From Bacillota bacterium (lineage in GTDB: Bacteria; Bacillota; Clostridia; Christensenellales; Aristaeellaceae), in the NCBI GenBank assembly GCA_023396045.1, contig JAEWXD010000044.1:1-21852 (forward strand): a stretch of DNA of 21,852 nucleotides. Reading direction: 5' to 3'. The position numbers and the translations under genes were made by a program. The notes below the pieces were generated by a model. The model ran no database searches. It was not told the origin of the DNA and saw only the letters and a program-made list of their open reading frames with translations. Positions 6,177 to 14,686 of this stretch are shown one piece after another. Every line of letters begins with the position of its first letter. Positions within the stretch are counted from its first letter, which is position 1.

Positions 6177-7055
6177 ATGGAGAATTATATTTTAATGATA
6201 GACAGTGATTCTGACTTATCTTTTGATTTACAGGAAAAACTACAAATACCCGTAGTATATATGCCTTATATAATCAACGGTCAGGAGTTTTTTGCCTCTT
6301 TGGGCAAAGGTGGCACATTACCGGAATTTTATAATAAAATGCGCAGTGGGGAAGTGCCCGTAACAGCCTCTCTCTCAACACCGGATTATATAGACTATTT
6401 TGAACCCGTTTTAAAATCTGGTAAGGATATTCTGTTTATTGCCTTTTCGAGCCAATTGAGCAGCACCATTCAAAATATTTATGAAGCAAAAAATCATTTG
6501 CTTTCTATTTATACTGAGCGTAGGTTTGAAGTAGTAGATACTTTGAGTATCTCTTTCCCGGAAACTTTATTGATACTAAAAGCCCATGAATTATACACCA
6601 ACGGCGCAAGTATGGATGAAATTGTTGCCTGGCTGGAAGAAAATAAGCTAAAAGCACAAGTTTACCTCACTGTAGATAACTTAGTATATTTTAAACGCGG
6701 TGGTAGAATTAGCGGCACAGCTGCTTTTATGGGTACATTGCTTGACTTAAAACCTTTAATTACCCTCTCTAAAGAAGGTAAATTAGTACCTATTGAGAAA
6801 ATCAAAGGTAGAAAAAAAGCATTGCGTGCCATTATAAACCATTTAAAAGAAAATATTACAGATGCAGATCAACAACAAGTTATTGTGTTCCATGCAGATT
6901 GTGAAAACGAGGCAAACTCTGTGGTAGCTATGTTGCAAAAAGAATTGCCGGAAATAAAAGATATTCGTGTAGATATCGTTGGCGAAGTAATCGGTGCGCA
7001 TTGTGGCCCGGGTACTATTGGTATCGCATTTATGGGTAAAGAAAGACCCTACTAA
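6177..7055 (+). CDS. DegV family fatty-acid-binding protein
   Basis: 292 residues with the two-domain DegV pattern: IDSDSDLSFDL at the N-terminus, VTASLSTPDYIDYF and an ISFSS-like loop (IAFSSQLSSTIQNIY), LVYFKRGGRISGTAAFMGTLLDLKPL in the middle, and VGEVIGAHCGPGTIGIAF at the end. Members bind a fatty acid and some (FakB) present it to the kinase FakA for phospholipid synthesis. No FakA is in this window, so the partner is unknown. AAGGAG lies just before the ATG and the gene is co-transcribed with the phosphatase upstream. Confidence 0.92.
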   Translation: MENYILMIDSDSDLSFDLQEKLQIPVVYMPYIINGQEFFASLGKGGTLPEFYNKMRSGEVPVTASLSTPDYIDYFEPVLKSGKDILFIAFSSQLSSTIQNIYEAKNHLLSIYTERRFEVVDTLSISFPETLLILKAHELYTNGASMDEIVAWLEENKLKAQVYLTVDNLVYFKRGGRISGTAAFMGTLLDLKPLITLSKEGKLVPIEKIKGRKKALRAIINHLKENITDADQQQVIVFHADCENEANSVVAMLQKELPEIKDIRVDIVGEVIGAHCGPGTIGIAFMGKERPY

Positions 7056-7058
7056 TAC

Positions 7059-7087
7059 TTGTAAAGTACACTATATTGTGGTATTAT
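7059..7087 (+). promoter_or_regulatory. Promoter for secG
   Basis: TTGTAA (7059-7064), 17-bp spacer, TATTAT (7082-7087), 30 bp upstream of the secG start, with both boxes close to sigma-A consensus. It begins right after the degV stop codon. Confidence 0.65.
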
Positions 7088-7117
7088 ATTTTAGCAATAA
7101 GGTGGGAGGTGTAAAAG

Positions 7118-7357
7118 ATGAACGCTTTAGAAACAGTAATTGGTATTATTTTAATTATTGCCGCAGTAATAATGATTGTTACTATCTTAATGCAACAAAG
7201 CAAGCAACAAGGCTTGGGTGCAATTAGTGGTGGTGCTGAAACTTTCTTTGGTAAAAACAAAGCCAGAGGTATGGAAGCTCGCTTAGCTTTATTAACCAAA
7301 GTTGCTTCTGCGGTATTTATTATTTTAAGTTTAGTGCTAGTAATAATTACAAAATAA
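7118..7357 (+). CDS. secG: Preprotein translocase subunit SecG
   Basis: 79 residues with the standard SecG layout: a first membrane helix (about 6-26, ending in LMQQSKQQGLG), a Gly-rich loop (GAISGGAETFFG) and a second membrane helix (about 57-76). SecG assists SecYEG during export. The ribosome binding site GGGAGG is strong. The gene is monocistronic, with its own promoter and a strong terminator at its stop codon. Confidence 0.95.
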   Translation: MNALETVIGIILIIAAVIMIVTILMQQSKQQGLGAISGGAETFFGKNKARGMEARLALLTKVASAVFIILSLVLVIITK

Positions 7358-7387
7358 AAGATGTGTTTTACACATCTTTTATTTTTT
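7355..7387. terminator. Bidirectional terminator between convergent transcripts
   Basis: A 12-bp perfect stem (7355-7366 with 7370-7381) around a TTT loop, followed on the plus strand by six T. It starts in the secG stop codon and ends in the stop codon of the leftward gene, so both transcripts share it. Confidence 0.9.
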
Positions 7388-7840
7388 GGGTGCCTGCAAG
7401 GCATCTTTTTTTAATTCATTAAAGTAAAATTGCAAACTGCTCTTCTTTATTTTAAAAACAAAATGTCTACCTATTACATGGGCATCTACTATGGCTTCAT
7501 CTTGGCTAAGCATATAAACTTTAATTTCATCGTTTACTACTTTAATTCTATAATCTTCACTTCTGTTTGGAATTTTTCCGATACCGTTCACTTGCGCAAG
7601 ATTTGTATAGGCTTTTTTTAACTCTATTTTATCTAAATGCACCATTGTTCCATCACTGTAAAACAATGTACCGGCAGTGCTGTTACCCATTACATATGCA
7701 CTATGGGATATGATAAGTGAATCTCCGTAAATGAGTCGGTTTCTATTAAACTGCATGGTTTGCACAATAAAGGCAATAAATATGCCTATTACTATTATGA
7801 GTAGTGCAATAATGAGGGCGAATTTTCTATTGTTATACAT
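7379..7840 (-). CDS. Membrane-anchored protein of unknown function (153 aa)
   Basis: Not recognised. The ATG at 7840 (MYNNRKFALI) is preferred to an upstream one because a GGAG lies about 10 nt before it and the longer frame would run deep into the M16 gene; it overlaps the M16 stop by 8 bp, so the two are co-transcribed. It has one N-terminal membrane helix (about 7-30, LIIALLIIVIGIFIAFIV), then a mainly beta-predicted outer domain with motifs such as LFYSDGTMVHLDKIELKK and a Lys-rich end. A membrane-anchored extracytoplasmic protein is likely. It is last in the rpsO-pnp-M16 cluster and uses the shared terminator. Confidence 0.75.
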   Translation of the reverse strand: MYNNRKFALIIALLIIVIGIFIAFIVQTMQFNRNRLIYGDSLIISHSAYVMGNSTAGTLFYSDGTMVHLDKIELKKAYTNLAQVNGIGKIPNRSEDYRIKVVNDEIKVYMLSQDEAIVDAHVIGRHFVFKIKKSSLQFYFNELKKDALQAPKK

Positions 7841-9077
7841 TATGTATTTGCTCCAAATGTTGTGTTGCATTAGGCCCAACAATGGCAATAGAGGCTTTAT
7901 TTACAAAACACTCTTGTATTACTGCATGCACATTTTCCATTGTGGTATTTGCAATTTCTGTAAGTATTGTTTCTATCGGCTTTACTTCACCACGCAATAG
8001 CATCCCTCTGCCTAAACGACTCATGCGGGAGGAACTGCTTTCTAAACCGAATTCAAGGCTTGCTTTTAATTGTGCTTTGCTTGCTAAGAATTCTTTTTCT
8101 GTGATGCCGTTGTGCATGAATTTTTGAATTTCTTCTTGTATGGCAGCAATTATTTGCGTACATGTTTTTGGGTTCGTGCCGGCATATATTTGTAATGTAC
8201 CCACTTCTTTGTAGCTGCTGATATACGAATATACACTGTATGCAAGCCCCAATTCTTCTCTGATTTTTTGGAATATTCGTGAGCTCATGCCGCCGCCCAA
8301 TATATTGCAGGCAATATTGGCAGCATATTCTTTGCTATTTCCAATTTCAAACGCAGGGTAGCTTAATATAATATGGCTTTGCTCTATCACTTTATCCAAA
8401 GCTTTGTTTTGTAAGCGCAACACATTTCCACAAAGTTCTATATTTCTATCTGTATTGGGGCAATTGGTAAAATATTTGTTTATAATTGCCCGCAACTGTT
8501 CTTCATCAAAATTGCCAACTATAGAAATAACCATGTTCTGTGGGGTGTAGTGTTTTTTCCAATATTGTATAATATCATCTCTGGTATAGTTGCTTATATT
8601 GCTGTAAGTACCTAAAATGGGTTTGCTTAAGGAACCTTGGTATATAGCTTCGGCAGCAAGGTTTACTACCAAGTCGTCCGGTGTGTCATTGCTCATGGAA
8701 ATTTCTTCCAATACAACACCGCGTTCTTTGTTCATTTCGGTTTCATCAAAGAGGGGATTGTACACTAAGTCCCACAGTAATTCTATACTTTGTTCTAAAT
8801 GTTCTTCTAAAGCACGTACATAATAGCATGTGCAGTTCTTGCCGGTAAATGCATTCAGGCTGGCACCTATATCGTCCATTTCTTCGGCAATTTGTTTTGC
8901 ACTTCGGTGGCTTGTGCCTTTAAAAACCAAATGCTCAATAAAATGGCTTAGGCCATTTTCGCTTTCACTTTCATTTGCAGAACCAACATTTACCCAAACA
9001 CCCATACTGATAGAATGCAAATGGGGTAGTTTTTCTGCAATACAACGTATACCATTGGGCAGTGTAAATTGTAGCAT
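7833..9077 (-). CDS. mlpA: M16-family zinc peptidase (MlpA/YmxG-like)
   Basis: 414 residues, the length of the single-chain M16B processing-peptidase-like proteins next to pnp in Bacillus and Clostridia. The inverted zinc motif HFIEH gives His45, Glu48 (base) and His49; Glu125 in VVLEEISM is 76 residues later, the spacing of the third zinc ligand. The second half carries the inactive repeat with a GGGMSSRIFQKIREELGLAYSV-like motif typical of the family. No signal peptide is seen, so it is probably cytoplasmic. GGAG precedes the ATG. A long hairpin separates it from pnp and may reduce readthrough. Confidence 0.92.
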   Translation of the reverse strand: MLQFTLPNGIRCIAEKLPHLHSISMGVWVNVGSANESESENGLSHFIEHLVFKGTSHRSAKQIAEEMDDIGASLNAFTGKNCTCYYVRALEEHLEQSIELLWDLVYNPLFDETEMNKERGVVLEEISMSNDTPDDLVVNLAAEAIYQGSLSKPILGTYSNISNYTRDDIIQYWKKHYTPQNMVISIVGNFDEEQLRAIINKYFTNCPNTDRNIELCGNVLRLQNKALDKVIEQSHIILSYPAFEIGNSKEYAANIACNILGGGMSSRIFQKIREELGLAYSVYSYISSYKEVGTLQIYAGTNPKTCTQIIAAIQEEIQKFMHNGITEKEFLASKAQLKASLEFGLESSSSRMSRLGRGMLLRGEVKPIETILTEIANTTMENVHAVIQECFVNKASIAIVGPNATQHLEQIHNV

Positions 9078-9092
9078 AGTATCTCCTTTATA

Positions 9093-9124
9093 GAAAAAAG
9101 AGCAAATTGTTTTGCTCTTTTTTC
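9093..9124 (-). terminator. Hairpin between pnp and the M16 gene (terminator or attenuator)
   Basis: A 14-bp perfect stem (9093-9106 with 9111-9124) around a 4-nt loop. On the leftward strand the 3' arm is itself U-rich (CTCTTTTTTC). It may terminate part of the pnp transcript or act as an RNA-stability element; there is no other promoter seen for the M16 gene. Confidence 0.65.
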
Positions 9125-9147
9125 ATTTGTGTGCAAAATGCACAATA

Positions 9148-11328
9148 TTATTCGTTTGCAGATTCGCTGCTTTCAGAATTTCTTCTTGGTGGTCTGCGAC
9201 GCTCGCCTCTGTTGCTTTCTTTTTTTGGCTCTTGCTTTTTAGCAGAATAATCTACATCGGTACGAATTAAGTTTACTCTACCTTGGGCATCAATTTCTGT
9301 AACTTTTACAGGTATAAAGTCGCCTTCTTTTACAACATCTTCTACTTTTTCAATGCGTTCGGCAGCAAGCTTGCTAATGTGAACCATACCGTCTTTACCG
9401 GGTAATAATTCTACAAAGGCACCAAAGTTCATAATACGAACTACTTTTCCTAAGTATTCATCGCCAACTTCCACATCTTTTGCAATACCCATAATAATGT
9501 TTTTGGCTTTTTCAGCGTTTTCTGCATCAGGGGTTGCAATGTATACTCTACCATCGTCTTCAATATCAATTTTAACGCCGGTTTCCTCAATGATTTTGTT
9601 AATCATTTTACCACCAGGCCCAATAACCTCGCGAATTTTTTCTGGGTTAATGGTAAAGCGGATAATCTTAGGTGCATACTTGCTTAAATCTTTTCTTGGT
9701 GCATTTAAGCAGTCTAACATGATTTTAAGAATATGAAGTCTGCCTTCTAAAGCTTGGCTTAATGCTTGGGTTAAGATTTCTTTGTTAATACCTTTAATTT
9801 TAATGTCCATTTGAATGGCGGTAATGCCATTCATAGTACCGGCAACTTTAAAGTCCATATCGCCAAGGAAGTCTTCTAAACCTTGAATGTCAGTTAATAC
9901 AACTACTTTGCCGGTTTCTTTGCTTTGAATTAAACCCATAGCACAGCCTGCAACAGGCGCAGTAATGGGTACACCAGCGTCCATTAAAGACAGGGTGCTA
10001 CCACATACGCTTGCCATGGAGCTGGAACCGTTGCTACCCATAATTTCAGATACCAAACGCAATGCATAAGGGAAGCCTTCTTCACTGGGAATTACCGGTA
10101 CCAAAGCACGTTCTGCCAATGCACCGTGACCAATTTCACGTCTGCCCGGGCTTTTTGCCCTGCCTGCTTCGCCGGTTGCATATGGTGGGAAATTATAGTG
10201 GTGAATATAACGTTTAAAGTCCTCATCACCTAAACCATCTAATACTTGGCCATCACTCATTGGGCCTAAAGTGGTAATGGTTAATGCTTGTGTTTGGCCA
10301 CGTGTAAATACTGCGCTGCCATGTGTGCGTGGCAATACACCTACTTCACACCAAATAGGGCGAACATCTCTTAAACCACGGCCGTCTGGGCGAATGCCTT
10401 GTTCTAAAATTTTATTGCGCATAATTTCTTTGTTCAATGCATACAATGCATCAGAAATTTCGCGTTCTCTGCCTTCAAATTCTTCAGCAAAGTGAGCCAA
10501 TGTTTCTTCTTTAACTGCTTCTTCACGGGCAGAACGTTCTTCTCTGTCAAAGGTTTCAAAGGTGTATACGCACTTATCGTATGCAAATGCACGTACTGCT
10601 TGCATTACATCTTCGCCGGTTTCCTGAATCACCACTGGGGATTTTTCTTTACCAATTTCAGCTACAATGGTGTTTTGGAAATCTACTAATTTTTTAATTT
10701 CTTCGTGTGCAAAAAGAATGGCTTCAAGCATTACATCTTCGCTTAATTCTTGCGCACCGGCTTCTACCATCAAAACGGCATCTTTGGTACCTGCAACGGT
10801 GAGGTGCATTTTGCTTTGCTTTGCAGTTTCTGCATCGGGGCAAACTACATATTTTCCATCAACATAGCCAATTACAACAGCTGCTGTTGGGCCACCAAAT
10901 GGAATATCACTTACGCATAATGCTATGGAAGAACCAAGCATGGAAGGAATTTCCGGTGGAACATCTGGGTCAACGCTTAATACAGTAACCAATACTTGTA
11001 CATCATTACGCATACCTTTGTTAAACATGGGGCGCAATGGTCTATCAATTAAACGGCAAGTTAAAATTGCTTTTTCACTTGGTCTGCCTTCTCTTTTTAA
11101 GAAGCCGCCCGGAATTTTACCGGCAGCATATTGTTTTTCTTCATAGTCTACATTTAAAGGGAAGAAGTCAATGCCTTCTCTTGCTGTGGGGCTCATGGTT
11201 GCGTTAACCATAACTACAGTGTCGCCCATGCGAACCCATACAGAACCATTTGCTTGTTCTGCATATTTTCCGAATTCAAAACTTAGCTCTTTGCCAGCTA
11301 ATAATGTAGTAAATTTTTTACTTTCCAT
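9148..11328 (-). CDS. pnp: Polyribonucleotide nucleotidyltransferase (PNPase)
   Basis: 726 residues, full length. It degrades RNA 3' to 5' using phosphate and can add tails. Order seen: a first RNase PH-like domain (about 12-210), an all-helical linker, a second RNase PH domain with FPPYATGEAGR, GRREIGHGALAERAL and SNGSSSMASVCGS, a KH domain (about 553-615, with the GPGG loop) and an S1 domain (about 618-690, LGKVVRIMNFGAFVELLPG). The tail is short and charged (Lys/Arg/Glu-rich). It follows rpsO, as in most bacteria, but a strong terminator separates the two; PNPase commonly controls its own leader RNA in this interval. A weak purine-rich ribosome binding site is seen. Confidence 0.97.
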   Translation of the reverse strand: MESKKFTTLLAGKELSFEFGKYAEQANGSVWVRMGDTVVMVNATMSPTAREGIDFFPLNVDYEEKQYAAGKIPGGFLKREGRPSEKAILTCRLIDRPLRPMFNKGMRNDVQVLVTVLSVDPDVPPEIPSMLGSSIALCVSDIPFGGPTAAVVIGYVDGKYVVCPDAETAKQSKMHLTVAGTKDAVLMVEAGAQELSEDVMLEAILFAHEEIKKLVDFQNTIVAEIGKEKSPVVIQETGEDVMQAVRAFAYDKCVYTFETFDREERSAREEAVKEETLAHFAEEFEGREREISDALYALNKEIMRNKILEQGIRPDGRGLRDVRPIWCEVGVLPRTHGSAVFTRGQTQALTITTLGPMSDGQVLDGLGDEDFKRYIHHYNFPPYATGEAGRAKSPGRREIGHGALAERALVPVIPSEEGFPYALRLVSEIMGSNGSSSMASVCGSTLSLMDAGVPITAPVAGCAMGLIQSKETGKVVVLTDIQGLEDFLGDMDFKVAGTMNGITAIQMDIKIKGINKEILTQALSQALEGRLHILKIMLDCLNAPRKDLSKYAPKIIRFTINPEKIREVIGPGGKMINKIIEETGVKIDIEDDGRVYIATPDAENAEKAKNIIMGIAKDVEVGDEYLGKVVRIMNFGAFVELLPGKDGMVHISKLAAERIEKVEDVVKEGDFIPVKVTEIDAQGRVNLIRTDVDYSAKKQEPKKESNRGERRRPPRRNSESSESANE

Positions 11329-11380
11329 TGTTTTCTCTACTTTCTTTACTCAACTCTACATATAACAACCAACGATATAA

Positions 11381-11415
11381 AAAAGGTCGGCAATTTTGTA
11401 CTATGCCGACCTTTT
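11381..11415 (-). terminator. Terminator after rpsO
   Basis: A 12-bp stem (11381-11392 with 11404-11415, core GGTCGGCA/TGCCGACC) and an 11-nt loop, followed on the leftward strand by six T. It lies between rpsO and pnp, so pnp expression depends on readthrough or on a promoter I could not assign in the 50 bp before it. Confidence 0.85.
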
Positions 11416-11447
11416 GTGCTAACGCAAATAGGTAAGCGATAAGCGTA

Positions 11448-11702
11448 CTATTTACGTAAACCTAACTTAGCAATAAGATCACGATAACTTTCGATATCTT
11501 TCTTATAAAGGTAATCCAATAAACCACGACGTTTACCTACCATAAGCAACAAACCTCTGCGGCTGTGGTGGTCTTTTTTGTTGGATTTAAGGTGTTCGTT
11601 TAAGTGATTGATTCTTTCTGTTAAAAGTGCAATTTGTACTTCTGGGGAACCGGTATCACCTTCGTGACGAGCATAGTTGTTAATAATTTCTTGTTTAGAC
11701 AT
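11448..11702 (-). CDS. rpsO: 30S ribosomal protein S15
   Basis: 84 residues from the ATG at 11702, a few shorter than the usual 88-89 because the N-terminus is brief (MSKQEIINNYARHEGDTGS). The rRNA-binding blocks are all there: GSPEVQIALLTERINHL, KKDHHSRRGLL and VGKRRGLLDYL. S15 binds the central domain of 16S rRNA early in 30S assembly. AGGAGG lies 10 nt before this start; an in-frame upstream ATG would lack one and add 13 unrelated residues. It has its own promoter and terminator. Confidence 0.97.
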   Translation of the reverse strand: MSKQEIINNYARHEGDTGSPEVQIALLTERINHLNEHLKSNKKDHHSRRGLLLMVGKRRGLLDYLYKKDIESYRDLIAKLGLRK

Positions 11703-11802
11703 AATATTTATCCTCCTAAAAAACGTTTCGCCATTACACAATGCATAGGGCTGGAGTTAAAGCCGCAACACTTTGCATAAGGTCTTTTTTACATACCCTA
11801 AT

Positions 11803-11831
11803 ATTATAACATCACTATTGTATATTGTAAA
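11803..11831 (-). promoter_or_regulatory. Promoter for rpsO
   Basis: Read leftward: TTTACA (11831-11826), 17-bp spacer, TATAAT (11808-11803), about 100 bp upstream of the start codon. The -35 box begins only 19 bp after the stop of the MFS gene, and no terminator separates them, so some readthrough into rpsO is possible. Confidence 0.8.
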
Positions 11832-11849
11832 GTAAATTACATAAAATTC

Positions 11850-13043
11850 CTATATTTTATGCAATTTCTTTTTACTGTCAGGCATTACTACAAGTAGCAT
11901 TACCAAACCTATTACATTTAATACTATCATAAGTAATAAAGCGTTTTTAACGTTTATGTTTTGAATCAAATATCCACCAAGTAATGTATTGATTACCACT
12001 GCCATAGTATTGGCTGTACCCATAAACATCTGGCCTTTAATTTGGTTGTGCTTATCTATGGTTTCGGCTACAAAATATACTTGTGCAGGTATAAACAAAG
12101 CAAAACTAAACATTTGTACACCTTGTGCCAAGTATATTTCAAAAGGAGATCTCGCCAAAAAAATAAGCGTTGTTTTTATTGCAAAAAACAGAGAAGCAAG
12201 CAACAATACTTTGCGTGTGCTTTTGCAAAATTTTAATACAATAGGGTAAAGAAGCATACCGATCAACTCTACATAGGCACCAATAGCAAGAGCAATACCA
12301 AGGCCTGAGGAATCGCCTCCAACATCATTCACTACTTGATACAAAAAACTGCTAATAAATGCATGGGATGAATAAACCAGAAGTAAAGCCACTACCGTGA
12401 GTATAAATCTTGGGTGTTGCACAATAAACTCTTTAATAGTGAGAGCGTTTTTATCTTCTATTAAATGGTCTGCTTTTATTTTTATTGGGGAGGGGAAGGT
12501 GAATACAGCTACTACAAACAAAAAAGATAAACCAATGTAGATGGGCATAGCAATGCCTACACCAAAGTGGCGCAATGCTCTACCTAAAAATATAGATATT
12601 GTTGCAAAAAACATAGAACCCATGCCTCGGGCCAGTCCGTAGTTTAAGGGCGTACCGTTGTTAATATGTTCTGTAGAAAGCGCATTTAAAAATGAAACCT
12701 GTATATTGCATACTAATATAATTACTGTATATAAGATGATAAATAACGGGGTTGGTGCTTTTAAAAAAGGCAGAACAGAGGCACAGAGTATGGCTATACA
12801 TGCATAAAAAGCAGAGATATGCTTTAACTTTAAGTTTATATATTTATCTGCAATGCTGCCCATTACAGATTGTAATGCAATACCCAGTATGTTGCCGGTG
12901 GCAAGTACATAGCCCAATTGCATTTCGCTGTAGCCGTTGTTTACCAAATAAAAAGAGCTGAAGCCCAATATTACGCAAGAGCTTAGCCAAAAAGCACTTT
13001 GTACCAATACATAACGCCATTGTATGTTTTTTGTTGAATTCAT
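11850..13043 (-). CDS. MFS transporter (MFS_1-like, LacY/nucleoside-symporter-like)
   Basis: 397 residues from the ATG at 13043; an in-frame TTG four codons earlier is less likely. About twelve hydrophobic helices with a cytoplasmic loop near the middle (SPIKIKADHLIEDKNA). Motifs fit the MFS_1-like group: LATGNILGIALQSVMGSIADK between helices 2 and 3, and GLARGMGSMFFA, like the RAWGSxGFA of oligosaccharide- and nucleoside-proton symporters. Substrate is unknown; import or export cannot be decided. It is transcribed alone from a good promoter whose -10 is flanked by a long inverted repeat, suggesting repressor control; no regulator gene of its own is adjacent. Confidence 0.85.
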   Translation of the reverse strand: MNSTKNIQWRYVLVQSAFWLSSCVILGFSSFYLVNNGYSEMQLGYVLATGNILGIALQSVMGSIADKYINLKLKHISAFYACIAILCASVLPFLKAPTPLFIILYTVIILVCNIQVSFLNALSTEHINNGTPLNYGLARGMGSMFFATISIFLGRALRHFGVGIAMPIYIGLSFLFVVAVFTFPSPIKIKADHLIEDKNALTIKEFIVQHPRFILTVVALLLVYSSHAFISSFLYQVVNDVGGDSSGLGIALAIGAYVELIGMLLYPIVLKFCKSTRKVLLLASLFFAIKTTLIFLARSPFEIYLAQGVQMFSFALFIPAQVYFVAETIDKHNQIKGQMFMGTANTMAVVINTLLGGYLIQNINVKNALLLMIVLNVIGLVMLLVVMPDSKKKLHKI

Positions 13044-13071
13044 AAATGTTTCCAATACTTTAAAATAAGCA

Positions 13072-13108
13072 TACTGTATATGCCATAAGCATTATAGCAT
13101 ATACAGTA
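13072..13108. promoter_or_regulatory. 12-bp inverted repeat flanking the MFS promoter -10 (putative operator)
   Basis: TACTGTATATGC (13072-13083) and GCATATACAGTA (13097-13108) are perfect inverted copies 13 bp apart. The gap holds the -10 box, one arm covers the promoter spacer and the other the likely transcription start. This placement suits a repressor operator better than an RNA hairpin. Confidence 0.65.
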
Positions 13109-13118
13109 CACTTGGCAA
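13091..13118 (-). promoter_or_regulatory. Promoter for the MFS transporter
   Basis: Read leftward: TTGCCA (13118-13113), 16-bp spacer, TATAAT (13096-13091), about 48 bp before the start codon. Confidence 0.75.
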
Positions 13119-13155
13119 TATAAAATTAAAAGAAATATAAAAAAATACATAGGTC

Positions 13156-13200
13156 GCATTTTAAGGTGGTCTGTTATCTATACAAACCACCTTATGATGC
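13156..13200 (-). terminator. Hairpin after the ABC transporter operon (probable terminator)
   Basis: A 9-bp stem TAAGGTGGT/ACCACCTTA (13162-13170 with 13186-13194), extended after a mismatch by GCAT-type pairs to 13156/13200, with a 15-nt loop. It lies 15 bp past the permease stop. The T-rich stretch on the leftward strand begins only about 15 nt later, so termination may be weak. Confidence 0.5.
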
Positions 13201-13214
13201 AAAGTGAAGAGGTT

Positions 13215-13838
13215 TTAAAACTCTTTTTTGTTCATTATCAACACAGATAGTTGTATGGCTAAAATAATCAGTATAACCAAAATGATAGAGGTACCAATTA
13301 TTATTAAGGTGCTATGTTGCACTGCTTGTGTAATAAAAATGTACAGAATAGAATTTTCTTTCAGTAATGTTGAAATGGCATATATGAAAAAATATGTAAC
13401 AACCATAACCAATCTACCCTTGTCTGCACCATATTTTAATATAAAAGGCAACTGTATAGCAGAAATAAGTATAGTTGTTAAAAATGTAAGTACAGCCAAC
13501 AACAATACGGTATATAGTTGTAAATTGTTTTTGGTTAGGAGCAGTATACTGATACTAATTGCTCCAATCAACCCAAAAGCAAATGCAAAAAATAGTTTGC
13601 TTAATACATAGTCTTGCTTTTTTATGGGCATTGCAAAAGCAAAACGCTCAAAATTAGACTTTGTATCGTAACCAAAGGTAATGGCGCTTACTATTAAAGG
13701 AAACATTAAACAAATGAGAGGTAGGATAAAGAGTGCGTTTTCATAAATCCCATATGCAGAAAGGGCAAGCGATATACATAGGGTTAACAGTAAAGTCTTT
13801 TTTGCAGTGGCGATATCTTTAAGAATTAATGCATACAT
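13215..13838 (-). CDS. ABC-2-type transporter permease
   Basis: 207 residues with six hydrophobic segments (near 14-30, 33-53, 80-102, 108-130, 141-158 and 170-200), matching the small ABC-2 permeases that pair with YtrB-like ATPases. After the second segment lies ITFGYDTKSNFERFAFAMPIKKQDYVLSKL, a pattern usual in this group: a cytoplasmic loop before the third helix. The start overlaps the ATPase gene by 13 bp. With only one permease, the complex is expected to be two permeases with two ATPases. The substrate is unknown; related systems respond to cell-wall antibiotics or peptides. Confidence 0.85.
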   Translation of the reverse strand: MYALILKDIATAKKTLLLTLCISLALSAYGIYENALFILPLICLMFPLIVSAITFGYDTKSNFERFAFAMPIKKQDYVLSKLFFAFAFGLIGAISISILLLTKNNLQLYTVLLLAVLTFLTTILISAIQLPFILKYGADKGRLVMVVTYFFIYAISTLLKENSILYIFITQAVQHSTLIIIGTSIILVILIILAIQLSVLIMNKKEF

Positions 13839-14686
13839 TTCTTTTTCTCTCCCTTTATAAAATATACCATGATATCTTCAATGGATGGTTTTTGTAACTT
13901 TATAGTATTAGGTACAAGGCTCTTTTTTACCAATATGTCTTGACCAAATGCATGCGTTCTTTTACCGATAATTGCCTTATCGTCAAGCAATTCTGCCTCT
14001 TGTGTGGATAAAGAGCATATACCGTAATTTTCTTTAAGTTCATCTTTGGTTTCAAAAAACAATATTTTCCCTTCGTGTATGAAGGCAATGTAATCTGCTA
14101 CTTTTTCTAAATCAGATAAAATGTGCGAAGACACCAGTATGCTATGGTTTTCGTCTTGCATAAATTCTAACAATATATCTAAAATTTCATCCCTTACAAT
14201 GGGGTCAAGGCCACTGGTAGCTTCATCCAAAATGAGCAGTTCTGCGTTATGTGATAATGCAATTGCCATAGAGAGTTTCATTCTCATTCCGCGAGAATAA
14301 TTTTTAATACGCTGTTTTAGTGGCAAATTGAATTTTGTTATAAATTGATGGAATGATTTGGTATCCCATTTGGTATATACTCTGGAACAGAATTGTTCTA
14401 CATCTGTTAAACACATTTCTTCGGGCATTAGCAAATCATCAAAAACAATTCCTAATTTATCTTTTATAGCAATGTTAGTATAATCTTGGTTTCCTAATAG
14501 GCATATTTTGCCATCATCTTTGTGTAATAACCCTAACAACAATTTTATGGTTGTGCTTTTACCTGCGCCGTTTTGCCCAATAAATCCAACAATTACCCCT
14601 TTAGGAATATGGATATTGATTGGTCCCAATGTAAAATTATCAAAAGTCTTTACTACATTTTTTAATTCAATTGCGCTATTATTCAT
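13826..14686 (-). CDS. ABC transporter ATP-binding protein (YtrB-like)
   Basis: 286 residues from the ATG at 14686, which has GGAGG 6 nt upstream; an in-frame GTG at 14692 touches the GGAGG and is unlikely. Walker A is GQNGAGKST (37-45), the signature is the variant YSRGM (130-134), Walker B is LLILDE (150-155), the D-loop is SGLD and the switch His is 188. The usual Q-loop Gln is replaced in the stretch IVFDD, as in some ABC-2 exporters. A C-terminal accessory region of about 70 residues follows. It starts within the end of the GntR gene (8-bp overlap) and ends within the permease gene. Confidence 0.92.
   Translation of the reverse strand: MNNSAIELKNVVKTFDNFTLGPINIHIPKGVIVGFIGQNGAGKSTTIKLLLGLLHKDDGKICLLGNQDYTNIAIKDKLGIVFDDLLMPEEMCLTDVEQFCSRVYTKWDTKSFHQFITKFNLPLKQRIKNYSRGMRMKLSMAIALSHNAELLILDEATSGLDPIVRDEILDILLEFMQDENHSILVSSHILSDLEKVADYIAFIHEGKILFFETKDELKENYGICSLSTQEAELLDDKAIIGKRTHAFGQDILVKKSLVPNTIKLQKPSIEDIMVYFIKGEKKKCMH

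Noticed and set aside
7841..7888. Earlier start for the small membrane protein after the M16 gene
   Set aside because: The added 16 residues lie inside the M16 coding region and have no better ribosome binding site than the ATG at 7840.
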